Origin: Cafeteria roenbergensis
Lineage: Eukaryota; Sar; Bigyra; Bicosoecida; Cafeteriaceae
DNA: 64,000 bases
Direction: 5' to 3'
Assembly (NCBI GenBank): GCA_008330645.1
Contig: VLTN01000084.1
Span: 46,243-110,242 of the forward strand
A program made the translations under genes and the position numbers. Shown here one piece after another: positions 63,380 to 64,000 of this stretch. The notes beneath the pieces were generated by a model that did not search any database, was not told the origin of the DNA, and saw only the letters and a program-made list of their open reading frames with translations. Each line of letters starts with the position of its first letter. Positions within the stretch are counted from its first letter, which is position 1.

Positions 63380-64000
63380 ATGGCGGCGGCTGCTTCAACT
63401 TGTGTGTGCATTGTGCGGCCGGTGAAGCCGAATCTGAGCCAGTGCGTGCGCTTCCGAGCAAGTCCAAGCCTGACGGGGAGCGGTTGCTGGTCCACTCTGT
63501 CGCACGGAAGCGAGCCCTAACCCCGCCGGCTTGCTGGGCCGTGCGCGGGCGGGGCGCGGCAGCTCGTGCGTCGGCGACCCGACGCTCGTCCCCGCGAACC
63601 CCGCCCGTCGAAGCCTCGGCCGGAAAGGAAGCCGCGCAGCGCCACGCTCGTGCGCGAGGGCGGAGCAGCATCGAAGGTCGCCCTTTGGGAGGGGAACCGG
63701 GGGGCGGGCCGTGCAGCCATTGGCGCGGGAAGCGCGGCTCGGGCGACCGACTCGCCCCTCGAGCGATTGCCTGCCACTGTTGTTTTGCACGGCCATTCCG
63801 CACTGCAACGCCAGGAGCGGCCGGCTGCTGACGGCCGCCCGGGCGCGCCCCGCGCCCCCCCCCGCCACCCCTTGCTCCGGCACAAACCTCAACTTGGTCG
63901 CTCTGAGGGCGACCGGGCAGGGGCAGGCGGCGCCTCTTGGGCCAGGGCGGGGGCGGGAAGGGCGCGAAGCGGCGGGACGTCCCGCTCTGCCGCCGCTCGG
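63380..64000. other. Right-edge region without a recognised gene
   Basis: 621 GC-rich bases after the copper transporter, with a C-run at about 63855-63868. Short open frames on both strands show no recognisable sequence. It may hold the 3' UTR and part of a promoter. Confidence 0.5.

Overview
This window is nuclear DNA from a GC-rich, intron-poor protist. The gene families are eukaryotic: a polycystin channel, a cyclin-dependent kinase, an SOS1-type Na+/H+ exchanger, PIG-M, CSA/ERCC8, a PP2A B'' subunit, a COPI-associated/TVP15-like protein and a CTR copper transporter. Genes are interrupted by spliceosomal introns of about 110-580 bases with GTGAG-type donors and YGCAG acceptors. No photosynthesis gene, rRNA, tRNA, CRISPR array, transposon or virus-like gene was seen. 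A free-living flagellate fits; a bicosoecid such as Cafeteria would match the base composition and gene style, but that is a low-confidence guess.

Layout, left to right: a huge repeat protein with a dynein-stalk-like C-terminus (3-8897, +, cut by the left edge); an MFSD1-like transporter (9420-11567, -); a CSA/ERCC8 WD40 protein (12039-14170, +); a PP2A B''-type EF-hand protein (14961-17408, +); a HEXD-type GH20 hexosaminidase (18248-21255, +); a TVP15/COPI-associated membrane protein (21615-22984, -); a polycystin-type channel (23305-30474, +); an SOS1/SLC9-type exchanger (30879-36757, -); a CDK (37328-39284, +); an UNC93/MFSD11-like protein (39744-41243, +); a membrane-anchored GNAT acetyltransferase (41498-42316, +); a TmcB-like PAS membrane protein (42577-49400, -); an MTAP/PNP-family protein (50026-51372, +); a secreted disordered protein (51781-53623, -); a secreted beta-helix protein (53798-56383, +); PIG-M (56756-58749, +); a secreted Cys-rich protein of unknown family (59135-60664, -); a secreted CULT-MRH fusion (60838-62464, +); and a CTR-type copper transporter (62819-63379, +).

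The gene models were rebuilt by joining exons across introns wherever splice sites, phase and family alignment all agree. Introns lie almost entirely at the 5' ends of genes. Several genes share short head-to-head intergenic regions of about 170-570 bases that are probably bidirectional promoters. Many proteins carry long low-complexity tails or tandem repeats.

No single pathway unites the window, but many products act on membranes or in the secretory system. The most notable object is the CULT-MRH protein: one secreted/ER polypeptide joins a cereblon-type ligand-binding fold to an OS-9-type mannose lectin fold. It is transcribed divergently from an unrecognised secreted Cys-rich protein. Second is the repeat protein at the left edge, which ends in what looks like a dynein stalk microtubule-binding domain without any motor.
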